From Lingula anatina (taxonomy: Eukaryota; Brachiopoda; Lingulata; Lingulida; Lingulidae), in NCBI RefSeq assembly GCF_001039355.2, contig NW_019774759.1, forward strand, positions 21,072-83,071: DNA of 62,000 bases. Reading direction: 5' to 3'. Within the stretch, counting starts at the first letter, position 1. Every line of letters begins with the position of its first letter. The notes below the pieces were generated by a model that searched no databases, had not been told where the DNA came from, and saw nothing but the letters and a program-made list of their open reading frames with translations. Positions 9,186 to 20,877 of this stretch are shown one piece after another. A program made the position numbers and the translations under genes.

Positions 9186-12100
9186 GCAACAAAAGAAAAT
9201 CGGAAAAAATGGATGAAGTCTGGGGAAAAGAATGCCAAAATATTGACCTGAAAGATGGAGATGTAAAACTGAGGAAAAATGATGTTGATACAGAAAACCA
9301 ACCAGTGCCTGAGGCCCACAATGTACCAGACTATTTATATTTTATATTTGCTGGTGCTCAGTTGTCTTTTGCCTTTCCCCCCCCCCCCCCCCAAAAAAAA
9401 AAAAAAAAAAAGTTATGTTGATTGGATGTAAAAGTAGCTACTGGTTAGGTTTAATACTGTATATATATTTATTTCTACAGTACTTATTAAGCATCAGTGA
9501 TTGAAATAGGTTTTGTGTATAACTTCCTGCTTAAAATACATCAATCCTACTGCGCACATACGTTTTGTATTGCAGGTCACATGTCCTGTCAAGCGTAAGC
9601 CAGGCCGTCCTCGTAAGAAAAGAAGGGGTTGCCCAGGCGGTCCTCGTAAGAATAGAGCACCAGTAATAATAAGGACTCTTCCAGAAGAAGTCTATTTACT
9701 AGACAGGAAAACAAGGTCATATGAGACGGTCCGTATTGGTAGCCAAATCGATAGGTGGCATGCTTTAAAGAATCATTTACTGATGGGACAGGGTACAAAA
9801 ATACAGGATGAAGATGTGGCAAAAATTCTCCTTGACTCGTAAGTATGGACAAGTAGGATTACCTTATTTTGGTTAAATATTTCAGTCTGGTTGAGTCGAT
9901 CAGTATTTTTGTTTTGTTTGAGAACTGTGAGTCAGATTGAGTGGATGTCCTTGTATTAGAAGATCACTGTGATTCTTGTTGATTTGATGCCCTTTGAGTA
10001 TTTGAGTATTGATGTGCCTTGTTGAGTTGGTAGTCCTGAGTTGATAAAGTATTGTGAGTATGGTGTAGCTGATACATTGTAAAAAGTTCAGTCTAGATGC
10101 TCAAATGAAATTTGCCTGGTTTATCTCAGAATGACACAAAACAGTTTACTAAATTTATTGTTCATTAATGTGGATCTACTCACTATAATCAGGGAATTAT
10201 ATCCAATATAATTCCCTGCTATAATATCTGAGGTAGCGCTAGCAATTTTTTTCACTTAGACAAATCATCGCTTTTTTTTGTCAATTTGTTATCCAAATGG
10301 TGTTAATTTAACTAAAATGAGTCAAATCAAGCCCTTTTTGTTTAGCCAATTTAAGTCAGTTTTAGCATTTGGCTAAATTGGCGAGTGTTAGCGCTACCCC
10401 AGAATATACTTAATCAGTTAATTGATTCTTGTATATTTTTCAATATTCTATTGTATTTACACACTGTAAATAGGTTAGTTTAGAGAAATATTGTTTTATC
10501 ACAAACACATGACTGGAATTTTATACATGTTATATTTTTGGTCAGGTTCTATGATTGTGGCAGACACCATTCTGACCAGGGCAGTATCGCTGCCAGACAA
10601 CTTGCTGCCTATGTGCAGGAGCATGATTCAAACTCTACAGATAACACTGGGCAAGACATGGCTGTTTCAACAATGAAGCAACAGGCAAGTTGCATGAAAT
10701 TTATTGACACAAGAGAGCAAGGTGGAGCAAGCCGTGATAATTCTGTGGATCAATATACCAAGGATGTTATCATTCAGAATATAGAAAATCGGAGTAATAC
10801 TGAAGACATAGGGCAGCTTGAGGCAAGTAAGGAGTATACCATTGATAAAGATAGTACTGACACCAGAGGGCAGCTGAAGGCAAGAGAGAACTATACTATT
10901 GAAAAAGACAATACTGACACCAGAGGGCAGCTGGAGGCAAGAAAGGATAATACCAATGGTCTAGACAATACAGACACCAGAGGGCAGCTGAAGGCAAGAA
11001 AGGATAATACCATTGGTCTAGACAATTCTGACACCAGAGGGCAGCTGGAGGCAAGAAAGGATAATACCATTGGTCAAGACAATACTGACACCAGAGGGCA
11101 GCTGGAGGAACCCTTTGGTCAGAACTATGGCAACAGTGGGGTATGTGGTTTGTTAAGCCAGGGCAACTGCTGTGGTCAAGACAATGCTGAATTGAACCTT
11201 CTTAAGACGTTTTGTGTGGACCATGACAGTATTATAAGGATTCACATCCCTTTTCAGACACAGGAAATTAAGTCAGAACCAAACAAAGATCTCTTTGATA
11301 AGGGCAGTGCTTGTATTGAAAATACAAAGAAAACTATTATACAAAATAAAACTACTGTCAGTCCCATGAATCTGATAGATGATGAAATTAATTCCAGTGA
11401 GGAAGCAATGAGTGAAGAGAGCGATGATCACTCGATGAAAGATGATGATGATGATGATGATGATTTGTATGTACCAAGTGATGAAGAGCTTGAAACAGAT
11501 GACGATGAAGTTAGCATGAGTGGTGAGGAAAGTGATGATCCTTATAAGCCTGGAGATGAAGGATATCAACAAGGAAAACGGAAATGTGGCAAGTTTATCG
11601 GTAAAACAAAAAAAATATTTAAGAAGCATCAGGAAGGGCGTAGGAAGCACAGAAAGATGGAAGCAAAACAAAATGGGGAGAAAAATAAAATGCACACCTG
11701 TAAGGATTGTGATCTGAGTTTTCCCACGTTGTCAGGTTTGAGAGATCATAAGAAAGCTCACTCTTTTAAGTGTTCATACTGTGAAAAGGAATTTAAAAGT
11801 AAACGTAGCTTCAGAACCCATGAAAAGACACATCCTGAAGCCCGTAATTTTCTTTGCAGATACTGTGGAAAGAACTTTACCTTAAGTCAGTCATGGAGAT
11901 GGCATGAGAAAAATCATGTCAAAATTTTGCCTCCGGAAAAAACATATTTGTGCCACCTTTGCGGTAAAGATTTTGTGAGAGGGGTTTATTTGCAGAGGCA
12001 TATTAGACTTCATACTGGTGAAAAACCTTTCCAGTGTAAAACCTGCACAAAATCTTTTGCTGCTCCTGGTGCATTGCATCGGCATAGTTTAATTCACAGA

Positions 12101-12295
12101 GGTGAAAAACGACATCATTGTAACTTCTGTGAGAAAAGATTTGTACAAAAAGGGGCTTGTACCAGACACATGAGAGTACACACAGGAGAGAAACCTTACA
12201 AATGTCATTACTGCGATGAGGCCTTTTCGCACAATGTCAGTCGTAAAACGCATGAAAAATTGCACAAAAAGTGTGAAGAAGAGTTTTCAGTTTAA
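9186..12295 (+). CDS. AT-hook + acidic + C2H2 zinc-finger protein (5' end not found)
   Basis: The exons are 9186-9322, 9576-9838 and 10546-12295, with intron phases 0 and 2. The first visible exon needs a phase-1 partner upstream. The protein has a basic start (NKRKSEKMDE), two AT-hook-like cores (KRKPGRPRKK and CPGGPRKNR) for AT-rich minor-groove binding, and a Trp/Leu motif (DRWHALKNHL...VAKILLDS) like that of the minus-strand THAP gene, cut by the same phase-2 intron. Then come six 19-residue repeats, a long Asp/Glu tract (about 11440-11560) and seven C2H2 fingers. The fingers run from CKDCDLSF...HKKAH to CHYCDEAF...HEKLH, with TGEKPF and TGEKPY linkers. It is probably a nuclear transcription regulator. 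The donor after 9322 (AAT|gtacca) is weak, so the first exon boundary is the least certain. Confidence 0.78.
9374..9410. repeat. poly-C/poly-A tract
   Basis: A C-run followed directly by an A-run of about 18 bases lies in intron 1 of the AT-hook gene. It resembles a retroposon tail or a slippage-prone tract. Confidence 0.5.
10232..10398. mobile_element. MITE-like element with GGTAGCGCTA ends
   Basis: GGTAGCGCTAGCA at 10232-10244 is the near-perfect inverse of TGTTAGCGCTACC at 10386-10398. Internally GCCAATTTA and TAAATTGGC form a second inverted pair. It is 167 bp with no coding capacity, in the last intron of the AT-hook gene. A diverged relative is at 3355-3485. Confidence 0.7.
10802..11143 (+). 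repeat. coding minisatellite, six 57-bp (19-residue) units
   Basis: Units begin at 10802, 10859, 10916, 10973, 11030 and 11087, all exactly 57 bp apart. The translated unit is DTRGQLEARKDNTIGLDN-like. The first unit is the most diverged, and the middle units are nearly identical, suggesting recent unequal exchange. The repeat lies in frame between the conserved motif exon and the zinc-finger array. Confidence 0.9.
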
Positions 12296-13919
12296 ACAAC
12301 ATTTCTCTGATAATATTGTGGCTTTATTTTAGAAGTTGATTATTTTATTTATTTTGCACTGACTCTAATGCTTGAAAGTGTAAGATTTCCCTGCTAAGTA
12401 CTTCATGCATTTTGTTGCCCAGGATCACGCTCGTGTAACTTGACCAAATCCAACAATGCCTAGAAAGTGGCTTGCTTTAGAGGTTAGTCCATATGAACCG
12501 TTTTTTCACCTGAAAGTAATTTTGTTGAAGAGATTTATTTTCCTAGCCGTGTGATGGAATAAGGGATGCGTACAGAGCATCAAACCAAAGCCAATTGCTT
12601 AAAATTTCTCAGGAATTTCTAAGCATACTGTAGTTCATGCAAGCTATGTTGAAAAGTTGTTATTAGCATTTCCTTTTTTGTTTTTATGTTGGTAATTACT
12701 AAGGTGAGTGTAGCGAGAATTCTAATATATCGACTAATAATGGATTATTTTCTTTCCCGGGAAAGGCTTAGCAGCATAATTACAGAGAGGAATGATTAGG
12801 TTTGTGTTGCTGATGCTTCCAGATAAGCCTTTTTTATTTACTTATTTTCGTCTGTTTGTTTTCTGTTTATTGTTTATACAATCGCTTAGTGCCTGGTCAT
12901 CAGATATGAACCTGAATCCAATATAAAACCTTTCTTAAATGATTGCAACTTTTGGTTATTACATTTTTCGGTGATGGCAAGATTCATGCCCCTTAGCAAA
13001 GAACTACTGAACAATTGCAGCTAATTTGGCTGCCGAAACAGTGGGTATTGTGAGGTATAGCTATGATTGCGCCTGAGAAATAAATCCAAATTTTACTGAT
13101 TTCTTCTTTCTACCTCTCGCGAAGAATTATGGGGAAAATAAATTGCTATGCGTAAAGAGGAAACATTGAGTAGGGTAGAAATTTGATGACATGCTTGATA
13201 TAGGATAAGAAAAAAAATCAAGTTTTAACGAAACGCTCGATGACAAAGTCTAGCTGCAGCTTATTCAAACAGACACTTGAGTTTTATAATAAGTGCCACC
13301 GGTGTGGTAACTTTATAAACGGATTAAAGAAACCAGCTTTTGCCTTGCAACTCGAATCTCGTATCAATATCAGCAAAGACTGCTGAGAATACTAACGAAT
13401 TATAATGCTTTTCACAAAAATGGCTGAGTCTTTTAACTGAGCCCCTTAATCAAAATGGCTGACTTGACAGTGCATGTCAGTGCTCCCAATGGCAAAATCC
13501 GTTTTAAAATATACAAACTTCATTCACTGTGGGTAAATCGTTCTTAAAACTTGAAAACTTTTGTCTTAGACGCGCCGCCCTGTACTGGTTTGTACATGTT
13601 ATCTACAATTCTAAGGTCCTCGCAGGGGTTTTGATCTTCTGGACAGTTTTCATTAATGTAGACACTGTAACTTATATAATCAGTATGGCGAGGATAATGA
13701 ATTCTGTGAAATGGCATCATGTAGTGCATAACAATTTCCCGTATTAAAAGCCAAATGACGGTTTTGGCAAGATTGCGGAAGGACGCCTAAGACGTAAATA
13801 ATTATAATGCGTTGTATGGTCGAATATAAGCATGATTATTTCAGATTCAATTTAGTTGCTTCTTGTATGAGCACCCGAAGTGAGCTGAGACATAAAGGTA
13901 AGCAGGACGGTTTTAAAAG
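12296..13919. other. intergenic, no gene recognised
   Basis: AT-rich sequence between the AT-hook zinc-finger gene and the first GPCR. Open frames are short. A minus-strand 61-codon frame at 13544-13729 has a Cys-containing stretch (CPEDQNPCEDLRIVDN) but no convincing exon boundaries. Confidence 0.6.
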
Positions 13920-15059
13920 ATGAATGAGACTGTGTCGACTGTCGACTTTCCAAATATCAGTTCAAATAATTCGACGGTGGAGGGGGATTTGAATGATGAT
14001 AAAGATTTCATGGGGATTGTACATTTTGTTGGTGGTGTTTTGGCTTTCTTCGTTGCTGTAATTGGTTTTATTATGAACACGACGTCTTTTGTCGTGTTTC
14101 GAAATTTTAAGGCACAAAATTCATCAACTTTTTTGCTCAGTTGCTTGGCAGTTGCTGATAATTTGTATCTCCTTTCGCAAACATTCTTTATCAGCATCCC
14201 GTCCATATTCTCCTACGTTGAGCTAATACCCGGAACCCTTCCCTTTATTGCGAAACATACACGAGTGATTTGGACATTAAACAACTGGCTCTTACTTATT
14301 CCGATTTGGATAAGCGTTCTTGTTACCGTCGACCGCTACCGTCTGGTTTGTTCGTCTGTTTCACATGTACAGCTTCTGAAATCTTCGCCACTGAAGGTGT
14401 GGGTGGGGTGGGTAGTAGCCGTGGTCATTGGCTCTTTCATAAGCGTTATACCGAAATATTTCTTCGTCGTTTCAGCTGGATTTCGGTCGTGTTCATCGAA
14501 CAAGACCTATCCATTTTGTTTCAAACCACCTGTTGTCCGTTTTCCAGAGCAAAAAATTACCTGGCTTGTTACTCACTTTCTTTTTTATTTTATTATTCCC
14601 TTTTTAATCATAACGAAGTGCAATATTGGAATAATGCGCAGACTGCGAGAGCTATCGAAACGCCGTGAAGCTTTATTCCAGCGAAAATTGTCATTTTACC
14701 GAGAATTGACAAAAATTGTTGTTTTGATCGCCATCTCTTCTCTGGTGTTCCATCTAGTGTATTGTTGTTCTTTTATCATTGGGTTCTATTCTGACCTGTT
14801 GCCACAGAAAGTTGCAAGGAACATGCCTCTATCTTTCCAAGTGCTTAACTTCTTAGCAGTGCTTAACTCTTCTGTTAATTTTTTCATTTATGGATTGTTC
14901 GGTAAAACATTTCAACTTACTTTAAAGTCAATGTGTTGCTCCGGGTGCATATTGCCAGGAAAATCAAACAGTCATGCCAAGCCAAATGGTGCGATGACGA
15001 CATCTAATGATCGTCCTAATCTCGGGCAAAACAGATCCGAATTAACCCGCCGATACTGA
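13920..15059 (+). CDS. intronless FMRFamide-receptor-like GPCR
   Basis: A 379-residue class-A-type seven-transmembrane receptor for the plasma membrane. The N-tail has four N-glycosylation sequons (N2, N12, N16, N17). TM1 has Asn in GFIMNTT, TM2 has the conserved Asp in LAVADNLYLL, and TM3 ends in VDRYRLVC (the DRY motif). TM7 is NSSVNFFIYGLFGKTF, the NSSVNF(x)IY version typical of FMRFamide-receptor-like proteins rather than NPxxY. The usual Cys at the start of TM3 and the Pro of TM6 are not evident. A short ICL3 is rich in basic residues (MRRLRELSKRREALFQRK), and the tail has a Cys cluster (CCSGC) that could be palmitoylated. The ATG at 13920 is the first in frame and gives a normal-length N-tail. 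The ligand is unknown; neuropeptide binding is inferred from family only. Confidence 0.85.
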   Translation: MNETVSTVDFPNISSNNSTVEGDLNDDKDFMGIVHFVGGVLAFFVAVIGFIMNTTSFVVFRNFKAQNSSTFLLSCLAVADNLYLLSQTFFISIPSIFSYVELIPGTLPFIAKHTRVIWTLNNWLLLIPIWISVLVTVDRYRLVCSSVSHVQLLKSSPLKVWVGWVVAVVIGSFISVIPKYFFVVSAGFRSCSSNKTYPFCFKPPVVRFPEQKITWLVTHFLFYFIIPFLIITKCNIGIMRRLRELSKRREALFQRKLSFYRELTKIVVLIAISSLVFHLVYCCSFIIGFYSDLLPQKVARNMPLSFQVLNFLAVLNSSVNFFIYGLFGKTFQLTLKSMCCSGCILPGKSNSHAKPNGAMTTSNDRPNLGQNRSELTRRY

Positions 15060-15067
15060 AAATGCAA

Positions 15068-15205
15068 CATCCTACTAACTTTTGAAATCTTATGTAGGAT
15101 AATTGATTGAAATCAAAGACAGCAAGTCAATTGAATAATCCTACTCACTTTTGAAATTTCATGTGGGATAATTGAAGTCAAAAACAGCGAGTCATTTGAA
15201 TCAAA
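15068..15205 (+). repeat. two-copy 69-bp tandem repeat
   Basis: Units begin at about 15068 and 15137. Both carry ATCCTACT(A/C)ACTTTTGAAAT, GGATAATTGA and CAGC(A/G)AGTCA. Unit one also holds ATCCTAC...GTAGGAT as a short inverted pair. It lies directly 3' of the GPCR. Confidence 0.7.
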
Positions 15206-16154
15206 TTGAAAGCAAAAAAAAAAAAAAAAAATGCGCAATATGAAATTTGAAAATTTGTCTGACGGAACAAAATTCACTGAGTGACATTGGGCATTTCATT
15301 TGAAAACTGTGAAAACTGTGAAAAGGTCATGTGAACATCAAAGAAAATATGATGTCCGAAAAGTGTAAATTCCATTTTCATGGGGCCTTTGTAACTTACT
15401 CGCTTTAAGAAAAACGACATTGCACGACGCTACTAGCATTGAAAATACGACAATGAACGACCCTTTTACTTTTGAAATTCCATCTTTATTAATCTAAAAG
15501 AAAGCCGGTCATTCATTTCAATTTAAGAAAGCATTGTGTGTGATGATCACTGGACTCCTAATGAGATATATTGTTCTATTAATATTGTGTATAAGAACTA
15601 TTGTTGATTTGAATTAGAATATATTTTATTTAGTGAAAAATATATTTATGAATTGATATTCGGAACTAAAGGTGTTCTAAGATGTGAAAGACGTTCTAAT
15701 ATTTTCTCTAACCCAAACGCCATTTTACGTCTGCAACTAGAAACTTTAGATAAAGAGCAATTTGTCGGCATTTTGACAGGGTTGTTGTTTCAATCGATTT
15801 TTTTTTATAAAAATATTTTTCATGAAGCATATATAAAATATACATATCATAGTAGCAATACATTTATGCTATGGCGTTTATAAAATTAATTTTCAAGTTG
15901 CACCACTGTAGTTGATTATACAGTATTGCGTCGGCTTATACTGGTACTTCTTGAATCCGTATGGATGATGATGATGATACTATTTTGAATATAAATACAT
16001 AGGTATGTAGTTAAATTAATTTTAAGCAGTTTAAGTGGATGTTTAATCTTAAGATATGATAGATAAAATTGTTTTATTTTATTTGGTTAATATCAATTGA
16101 ACAAACGTATGAGTGGAAATCACTCAATATCAATGAAATGTATAACCTCCGGCT

Positions 16155-16235
16155 AAGCTGACAGTAATCTAGTGAGACTCCCCACAGGGATAGATCGATC
16201 TTAAATCTGTGGGAATGGGGTCTAAGATGGCAATA
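16155..16235. mobile_element. partial GATCGATC foldback element
   Basis: CTAGTGAGACTCCCCACAGG, then ATAGATCGATC and GGGAATGGGG, matches the right halves of the elements at 29961-30150 and 37943-38174. The left half is not recognisable. Confidence 0.6.
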
Positions 16236-18419
16236 GCCAAATATGTTGTAGGGTAAATGAGAAAGAAAAACGAAGGGGTATGCCAGCTTTATTATCTTTT
16301 TTAGGCACAACAACTGGCGCTCTTTTAAGAACGATTCAAAATATATTTATAAAGCAGGAATGCCATTGAGCACTACATATAATTTACAAAATCTAGTGAA
16401 TTTCAATTTTAGAGAAACTTTTTAGAGACAAAGATGATAGCGTGCAATGGCATTCTGTGAAATTACATACGTACATTTATTTATACTGGGTTTATCAGTG
16501 GCTAAACTTTGATGCCTTTTTACCCATCAGACATACGTTATACAGTTGGTACATAAATGCTATTAAGTGGAGATATTCAGTAAATCATTGTAACGTTTTG
16601 TGACGTTGAAATCAGTAAAAATAGCACCGACAAAGTTTATTCGCACAAAAAATGGAACGTAATTGTATATAGGCCAAGACATGGGTATAAAGGCAGTTTT
16701 TACAGCTCTATGGGCCAAACTGTATTGAAATGTACAGAAAGGAACTTATTTAAGGGCGAGGAATGTGCGCCTAGTATCCTATCCCTTTGAAAATGAATCG
16801 TTCTACAGAAAATGAGACACCTATTATTTACAACAGAATGCTCAAGACTGCAGTAGTCTCTAGATTTCCGCACAGATACTGTACAAACACTTTCTATCGA
16901 GTTGTCCTTTTCAACCACATGTGGCTAACGTGGTTGATATTTTTACCTTCCGTGTTCAAACATTGAGACACTTTCAGTTATCTGCCAATCGAATTTTACG
17001 ATTGCCAATGGTAACGGACGCAGCCAGACATAACCATGTAGCAGAAACTATACCTACCTGTCTTAGTTGCCTTTTGGTGAACAAGAAATCAAAGAACCTG
17101 TATAACCAACCGGCTGGTTATTACAATACTGTGCAGTGACAATCATGACTGGCCTGACGTTCGCAAGATGACAGACCATAGCTGCCTTCTAGGCAGCAAC
17201 GGTTCAAGAAACAAATTATCTTCCCAGGAACTGATGGCGTGACACAAGTTTGGTGCCCTGCGGTACGCAAACATAACCACTTCCTGTTCCCCTAACACTC
17301 ATATAACACTCAGCTACAGTGACAGGCCTATTTGTCGACATCGGATAGAAAACGTCCACAATTTTCCCTTTCCGAGTGCGGTTGGTGTATAATACCAGTA
17401 ACTCTGCTTTCAACTCATGACTCAGAACAGCGTCAGGTAGACAGAAAAGTACCTTTCACGTAAAGATGTTCGTTATACGTACGGTGTTCCCAAGTCTACC
17501 AAAAGCAACATTTTAAAGAGAAACTTGGAAAGAGAGGACAAATTGATGGCCAATAAAGAAAGCGGTGCCACGTCACACATAGCCGAACGCACGGCCCACT
17601 TCACTCTTGAGATAGAGACTTTTTAAAGATTTTGGCGATCATGACGACTGATAAAATGAGCGCAATAAACTGACTCAAATTAAATAAGAAACGTTTGCAA
17701 ATATGGTGATGCTTATAGTCTTGGAATATTTCTTTTCTTTATTTTGTATTACCTATGTAGACCATTAGATTAATATCCACAGGACGATTCCGAATGAAGT
17801 CCAAATTAAAGTTCTACAGCTAATTTCAAAGAAAATTTAGCAGTAAGAAATTATGTTAGATATAAGTTAAAGCCGACAGAAAGGTCAATCTCTGCTCAGT
17901 TCAGAGCTGCGAAGACAGACCTCAGGTGCTCTTCGCGAGATTTTCACAGATCTAGAAGCATAGCGAGGTTTCTTTTTAGCTGCGTCCAGATCAGGAGAAA
18001 GCTTTTGTATTACTAATGGTATACTTGATGACTTCGCAAGCCCTTGCAATTAAGGCGGGATTGTTACTTATATATTCATATTTATATATTATATTTTGTA
18101 TGTATATTCGGTACTGTAACAATAATTAATGTATTTAATTATTCAAAGTGATTAACGTGTAGTCATTTTATTGTGACACTAGTACAGACTTGACATTTAA
18201 TATATAATATTTTACTTTCAAAGGTATGCCTAGGTAAAAATGCGTTCTTTTTTTTCAAAAAACCTCAAATAGGACCTCAAATAAAATACGTCAGGTGTGT
18301 CGCTACCAATTAATTGACTGCTAAGGCTGTAGTACTGCTGCATTGCGTAATATGCAGTGATTAGGTGGTGCTCCTTTGGGCTGGTCAAAGCTTGGCTTCG
18401 ACGAAACACGGTTCTGTCC

Positions 18420-19450
18420 AAAAAGTATCCATATGTCGGCAGCTACTGCACAGAAGAATTTGAAATTTTGCGTGCAAGCGGTCGGTTTTGCATTGCGTAA
18501 AATGAGCCAAGCAGTGTTTTACAACATTGTTTATCTGTACCTGAATGGCGCCAAAGAGACAGACATTGCCACACAGTTTATTGTGTCACACGGAACGGTC
18601 CGCACAGTTTTATAGAATTATGCCCAGACTGACGTTACTACACAGAGACCACGCCCTATGTATCAAAACCTTCTCACCAGGATAAAGGACTCACTGTCCT
18701 AACGGATATACTGCTGCAACTACACAAAATCCACCCATTCCGTTCAGAATGAGGGGCAATTTGCCGCCAGAACGTGTTTTTAAAGGCCCTAAGCGAACAC
18801 GAGACTGGTTTTTGCAGGTAAGAATACCAGACGACCTCTGAGGAAGCCACTGTAAACAGCACGACATCGTCGTCTGTTTCTCTAATGAATTGGTAGTTTT
18901 TGGGTAGAACACCGAAACCGCGCGGGCTTCTTGATTCAAGTCAGATTTCACCTGTACCGCTAACGTGGTCAAAGAAGAGTTGACGAACATCCTGAAGAGG
19001 CTTACGACGAAGCGTGTGCCGCCTGTAGAGTGACTAGGGTCATTGACAGCATCAGTATTTGGAGTGGATATCACATTGGTGCCAAAGACACCAATGGTAG
19101 TCATCTATGAAAACCTGAACCACAACAAATACAGGAATAATCTGAGAACCACTAGACTAACATTTGATAGGGGGCACCTTAGGAACAATTTTAAGTTGTA
19201 CGATGAAAATGCCGGTTCACACATAACATTTTAATCGCATATAATATACAGAACCAGGGAAATGAGCAGCTACCTTGGCCATGAAGATCGCCAGATTTGA
19301 ACCAGGTTGGTCATCACTTGCCAAATCAAAGGCCTACTTGTCCTACAACAAAACTGAAATAAATTAGGCAAGTTTTGACAGATGCCTGGAACATTATTCC
19401 AGATTTAACTTTAAAATCCTATCCCAAGGAATGCCTTGTTGCTTAAGAGC
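18420..19450 (+). pseudogene. decayed Tc1/mariner-type transposase
   Basis: The fragments lie in the right order but in broken frames. A helix-turn-helix-like segment (GAKETDIATQFIVSHGTV) is at about 18547-18600. LYDENAGSH near 19196 corresponds to the second catalytic-Asp block, with the catalytic position apparently Glu. WP-stop-RSPDLNQ near 19275 corresponds to the family's WPxxSPDLNP motif. LTDAWNIIPDLTL near 19375 matches the C-terminal block. Stops and frameshifts throughout show it is dead. Terminal inverted repeats were not found. Confidence 0.7.
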
Positions 19451-20428
19451 CTTGGTAACAACCAGCTTAGGTCAGACGCACTATCGACCGTGCTGTGACT
19501 AGACACTGACATGAGGGTCCTTTGTAACACTTATACAGATGATAATTTGGAAAATATCGAGATCCAAAATATCGTAAAATAGGATTTTAATCCTTATATT
19601 TATTTATCAGTCAGAAAAATATGACAAATTTGATGAAAAATGATTTGGAAAAAATATTCCATATTAAATGTCAGGTCTGTATTTGTTTTAAGTCTGTACT
19701 TATACAATATAAGATATACTGTTGGTCTGAATTATTGTTGATTTGAAATATTATATTTTTAGAAATATATTGTTAATTGAATAATGAACAAGTATGAAGT
19801 TAGTTGGAAATTGGTGTTTACAAATATAACCATACTAAAAGTAATATATTACCAAAGGTTAAGATAGTTTTAAGTATTTTTGTTTCATTAAGATTCTATT
19901 CAATAAGACATTTTTATGGTACTGGTACATTGTATTAGTTTTGTATAGAAACAAACTTAAAGATACTTTTATAATGACTTAACTCTTTACCAGAGACCAC
20001 GGCAGAGACAGGCTATTGTTGTTGCGCAAAAACCATCATCTGGCAGAGTAGAAATGTGCATGACTGAGTCGGCAGAGAAAAATATGTGAATATTTACTGA
20101 AAATATCCGCTCTGTGGCCCTGGTAGAGAGTCAGCACATGCCAGTGCAAAGAAGAGAGAACTGATAACTGATAATCATGAACTATGCGTTCTTTCTATAT
20201 TTTCAGACATTAGACATAAGATAGCGCCAAACCCAGTTTAAGTTAGTGTCTGATGGTTTATTTAAGCAAGATCTATGTAATTAGTTAAACCAGTAGGAAG
20301 CCAGGCTAACTGTGGCTTCCCCCACCATTGTAATCGAGATAAGCAGCTCTCACCCAGAGTCCAATCTTACAAAAGGATTTGTCTTATTTTGCAACATCCA
20401 GAAAGGCCTCTTGCAGAGAGCAGAGATA

Positions 20429-20877
20429 ATTAAAGGGCCACTTCACGAGATTATCCAAAATGAATTTTCCTGGGAAAAAGAGCAATTATTTTTCTGACTC
20501 AAGACCGATTGCTTGACCCGTCCCTGTTTTTAGATTTGATGTTTTATTCCATTTTAAAATTGATACTTAAGTTTAAAATGACTGGCCAGTGAAATTAACG
20601 ACATCATGCTTTTTGCTTTGTTTTCACACAAGAAAGTGTTTTGTATCGCGGCCATGTATCATAAGACATTGCAAACTGGCAATAGCTTCATTCCCAAGGA
20701 GGCTAAGGTGATATTAGATAAACTTTTATCTAAAGGATTTCATTGTCGTTAGAGTCTGAATTTGGAAATATAAGAAGCATTATAAGACAAAAATATTACC
20801 GTGGACATTTTCAAAGCGTGAAGAGAACCTACAGAAATAAATTTTGTCGGGAAAATTTCGTGGAGTGGGCCTTTAAT
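20429..20877. mobile_element. MITE-like element, about 450 bp
   Basis: The left end ATTAAAGGGCCACTTCACGA is matched in reverse complement by the right end TCGTGGAGTGGGCCTTTAAT, and the symmetry continues for about 40 bp (ATTATCCAAAATGAATTTT against AAATTTTGTCGGGAAAAT). No coding capacity. The target-site duplication is unclear in the AT-rich flanks. Confidence 0.65.

Noticed and set aside
13544-13729. Minus-strand CPEDQNPCEDLRIVDN stretch resembling the start of a uromodulin-type D8C domain
   Set aside because: Too short, no downstream cysteines and no clear splice sites; could be chance.
17216-17413. 65-codon minus-strand frame with a coherent look (KGKIVDVFYPMSTNRPVTV)
   Set aside because: No known family, no donor at its end and nothing similar nearby; left unassigned.
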